Source: JOPF133 sp052144935 (GTDB lineage: Bacteria; Acidobacteriota; Terriglobia; Bryobacterales; Bryobacteraceae). Taken from it: a stretch of DNA of 13,977 nt. The notes beneath the pieces were generated by a model. That model was given only the letters and a program-made list of their open reading frames with translations. It did no database searches and was not told the DNA's origin. A program made the translations under genes and the position numbers. The DNA lies in the NCBI GenBank assembly GCA_052144935.1, contig JBKQPR010000006.1:1-13977 (forward strand). Reading direction: 5' to 3'. This document shows, in pieces, positions 13,218-13,977 of the stretch. Numbering within the stretch: position 1 is the first letter of the stretch; every line of letters starts with the position of its first letter.

Positions 13218-13306
13218 CGGTTCACAAAGAATTGAAAAAGAATTTCGAATTGGCTCAATCAGTTACGGACTTTGATATCCGCAAGCCCAAAACCCGTCTG
13301 TTACTC

Positions 13307-13387
13307 TGAAATCGAAGTAGGAACTGGTGGCTGGTAGCCTCAGTCCTCGCGGCATCGTTCGCCGGAGCCCAACCTAGGGGGCTTTAA
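13307..13387 (+). pseudogene. Signal-peptide-like gene remnant
   Basis: The frame from 13307 reads LNRSRNWWLVASVLAASFAG then AQPRGL and a TAA at 13385-13387. A basic stretch, a hydrophobic core and an AGAQ cleavage-like end make it look like the N-terminus of a secreted protein, but there is no ATG or GTG start and the frame stops at once. It may be the stump of an exported protein gene cut off by rearrangement, or chance. Confidence 0.25.
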
Positions 13388-13456
13388 ATCCGGATCACGA
13401 GCGATTAACGCTTCCTAAACCTGATTCAGGGGCATTAAACCTGGCCAAAAGCGGCA

Positions 13457-13550
13457 CACTCCTCTTCGGGGGAGTGCCCTCCTGAGGAGTCAGCTCCTCT
13501 TTTAGCGGAGGGGCGGGAACCGGTTCCTAATGTCGGGGCGCTTCGGCGCC
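13457..13550. repeat. Cluster of hairpins, two with UUCG tetraloops
   Basis: Stem 1: CACTCCTC (13457-13464) with GGGGAGTG (13469-13476), loop TTCG closed by C-G. Stem 2: GAGGAG (13484-13489) with CTCCTC (13494-13499), loop TCAG. Alternative stem 3: GCTCCTC (13493-13499) with GAGGGGC (13508-13514), which excludes stem 2. A 12-bp palindrome GGAACCGGTTCC is at 13516-13527. Stem 4: GGCGC (13537-13541) with GCGCC (13546-13550), again C(TTCG)G. No clear ORF crosses it. It may be a structured RNA or repeat element. Confidence 0.6.
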
Positions 13551-13631
13551 TCAATCGAAGAGAAAACGAAGAAAGAAGAGAAACACAGAAGTTTCGATCG
13601 CCAGCCACCGAGTGAATCCAACGCCAAACGC

Positions 13632-13757
13632 TCAATCTCTATAGATCGCCAGCGTCTGCACCGCCGGCTCCGCCAGCTCCTCATATTCCAGCGCGCCCAC
13701 TTGCCAATGCTCCAGGCGTTGCTTGCGAATACGCGCCCATACTTGGATCCGGCGCAT
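13632..13757 (-). CDS. Possible 41-residue basic small protein
   Basis: ATG at 13757 opens 41 codons, MRRIQVWARIRKQRLEHWQV then GALEYEELAEPAVQTLAIYRD, ending TGA at 13634-13632. The first half is a basic amphipathic helix and the second is acidic. GGGGAGG lies five bases before the ATG, a strong ribosome-binding site, and third positions are mostly G/C. The ribosome-binding site sits inside the palindrome at 13761-13776. I recognise no family. It is divergent from the transposase promoter and might be an accessory ORF or a fragment of a longer gene's C-terminus. Confidence 0.35.
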   Translation of the reverse strand: MRRIQVWARIRKQRLEHWQVGALEYEELAEPAVQTLAIYRD

Positions 13758-13760
13758 TCC

Positions 13761-13776
13761 GGCCTCCCCGGAGGCC
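13761..13776. repeat. GC-rich palindrome over the small ORF's ribosome-binding site
   Basis: GGCCTCC CC GGAGGCC, a 7-bp inverted repeat with a two-base centre. On the minus strand its right arm supplies the GGAGG that precedes the ATG at 13757, so a hairpin in the RNA would hide it. It also lies 14 bases upstream of the -35 box of the rightward promoter. Confidence 0.5.
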
Positions 13777-13789
13777 GCCAAACGCCGTG

Positions 13790-13819
13790 TTGACAGGCGC
13801 TGGGTGCGTATTGTAGAAT
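13790..13819 (+). promoter_or_regulatory. Promoter of the right-hand transposase
   Basis: TTGACA at 13790-13795, an 18-base spacer, then TAGAAT at 13814-13819. The -35 is perfect and the -10 has five of six consensus bases. Transcription would start near 13826, at the foot of the leader hairpin and about 30 bases before the transposase ATG. Confidence 0.65.
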
Positions 13820-13827
13820 TCCGCCAC

Positions 13828-13848
13828 TTCCTAACCTTCAGTTAGGAA
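13828..13848 (+). promoter_or_regulatory. Leader hairpin covering the transposase ribosome-binding site
   Basis: TTCCTAAC (13828-13835) and GTTAGGAA (13841-13848) form a perfect 8-bp stem with a five-base loop CTTCA. The AGGA in the right arm (13844-13847) is the only ribosome-binding site for the ATG at 13857. Sequestration of this kind is known to keep transposase translation low. Confidence 0.5.
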
Positions 13849-13856
13849 TACGCGAA

Positions 13857-13977
13857 ATGCCGTATTCGCCACGAAATATTAGAATCGCCTGTAATCATGC
13901 CGGTCTGACTCATTACGGCGGTGTTTACTTCTTCCATGAATTTCTACGAGTGCTGCAGCTCCGCCATTTTCTGGCCA
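13857..13977 (+). CDS. Transposase N-terminus, IS1380-like (continues past window)
   Basis: ATG at 13857 opens a frame that runs off the window after 40 codons. It reads MPYSPRNIRIACNHAGLTHYGGVYF, then FHEFLRVLQLRHFLA. The pattern in which LT-x-x-GG is followed by a short helix and a leucine-rich L-x-L-x-x-x-LA segment is typical of the N-terminus of IS1380-family DDE transposases. The catalytic region lies beyond the window. Strong promoter and hidden ribosome-binding site upstream fit an insertion sequence. The left terminal inverted repeat was not identified with confidence; it should lie between about 13760 and 13830. Family assignment is tentative. Confidence 0.6.
   Translation, partial: MPYSPRNIRIACNHAGLTHYGGVYFFHEFLRVLQLRHFLA

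Larger units (their letters stand above)
13218..13856. other. Accessory intergenic region before the right-hand insertion sequence
   Basis: About 640 bases. In order: AT-rich sequence (13220-13260), a start-less signal-peptide-like reading frame (13307-13387), a cluster of stable hairpins (13457-13552), a small leftward ORF (13632-13757) and the promoter plus leader hairpin of the transposase (13790-13848). No long gene is visible. Confidence 0.5.

Noticed and set aside
1..13977. CRISPR array, integrase/att sites, toxin-antitoxin or defence cassette
   Set aside because: No regularly spaced direct repeats, no integrase, no nuclease or toxin signatures were found on either strand.
1..13977. 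Composite transposon formed by the two edge transposases
   Set aside because: The left C-terminal fragment and right N-terminal fragment appear to belong to different families and the content between them is largely housekeeping.

Overview
The window looks like a piece of an acidobacterial chromosome, most likely from the Candidatus Solibacter lineage. It is GC-rich with G/C-rich third codon positions. Two adjacent secreted glycoside hydrolases end in the beta-rich C-terminal domain typical of Solibacter extracellular proteins (the TIGR03437 type), and the Hfq has the long divergent form seen in that phylum. This assignment is inferred from protein content; no rRNA is present.

Layout. Positions 1-81 are the tail of a transposase. 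Positions 82-1255 are gene-poor, with one very good promoter lacking an obvious gene, two or three possible tiny ORFs, a boxA-like element and a strong intrinsic terminator. Positions 1256-2862 are a compact housekeeping block: hfq (+), converging on a two-gene minus-strand unit (a Cys-rich conserved hypothetical, then an acyl-CoA thioesterase), and a divergent TPR protein (+). Positions 3471-7516 hold two consecutive plus-strand secreted glycoside hydrolases (GH51/GH79-like, then GH26-like), the second frameshifted in its C-terminal domain. Positions 7742-8063 are the 3' end of a decayed group II intron: maturase remnant, domain V and domain VI. Positions 8094-9504 (-) hold a LacD-type aldolase behind a truncated, frameshifted lipocalin/CrtC-like (AttH) remnant. 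Positions 9728-11244 (-) are a tightly coupled cell-wall pair: an L,D-transpeptidase with peptidoglycan-binding and LysM-like segments, then an M23 endopeptidase with a probable TTG start. Positions 11510-13179 (+) are a membrane-anchored hypothetical protein plus a zinc alcohol dehydrogenase, followed by a terminator. Positions 13218-13856 are accessory DNA with a dense hairpin cluster, a possible 41-residue ORF and the 5' regulatory region of a second insertion sequence, whose transposase start (IS1380-like) runs off the right edge.

How the genes work together. The hydrolase pair probably attacks plant or microbial polysaccharide outside the cell, and the aldolase could process sugar phosphates inside it. 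The transpeptidase/endopeptidase pair remodels peptidoglycan. Hfq is a global RNA regulator. Mobile-element debris borders several of these blocks and coincides with the broken genes. I did not find a convincing complete novel defence or mobile system. The most unusual signals are the group II intron relic, the RNA-structure-rich right flank, and small ORF/transposase starts whose ribosome-binding sites lie inside inverted repeats.
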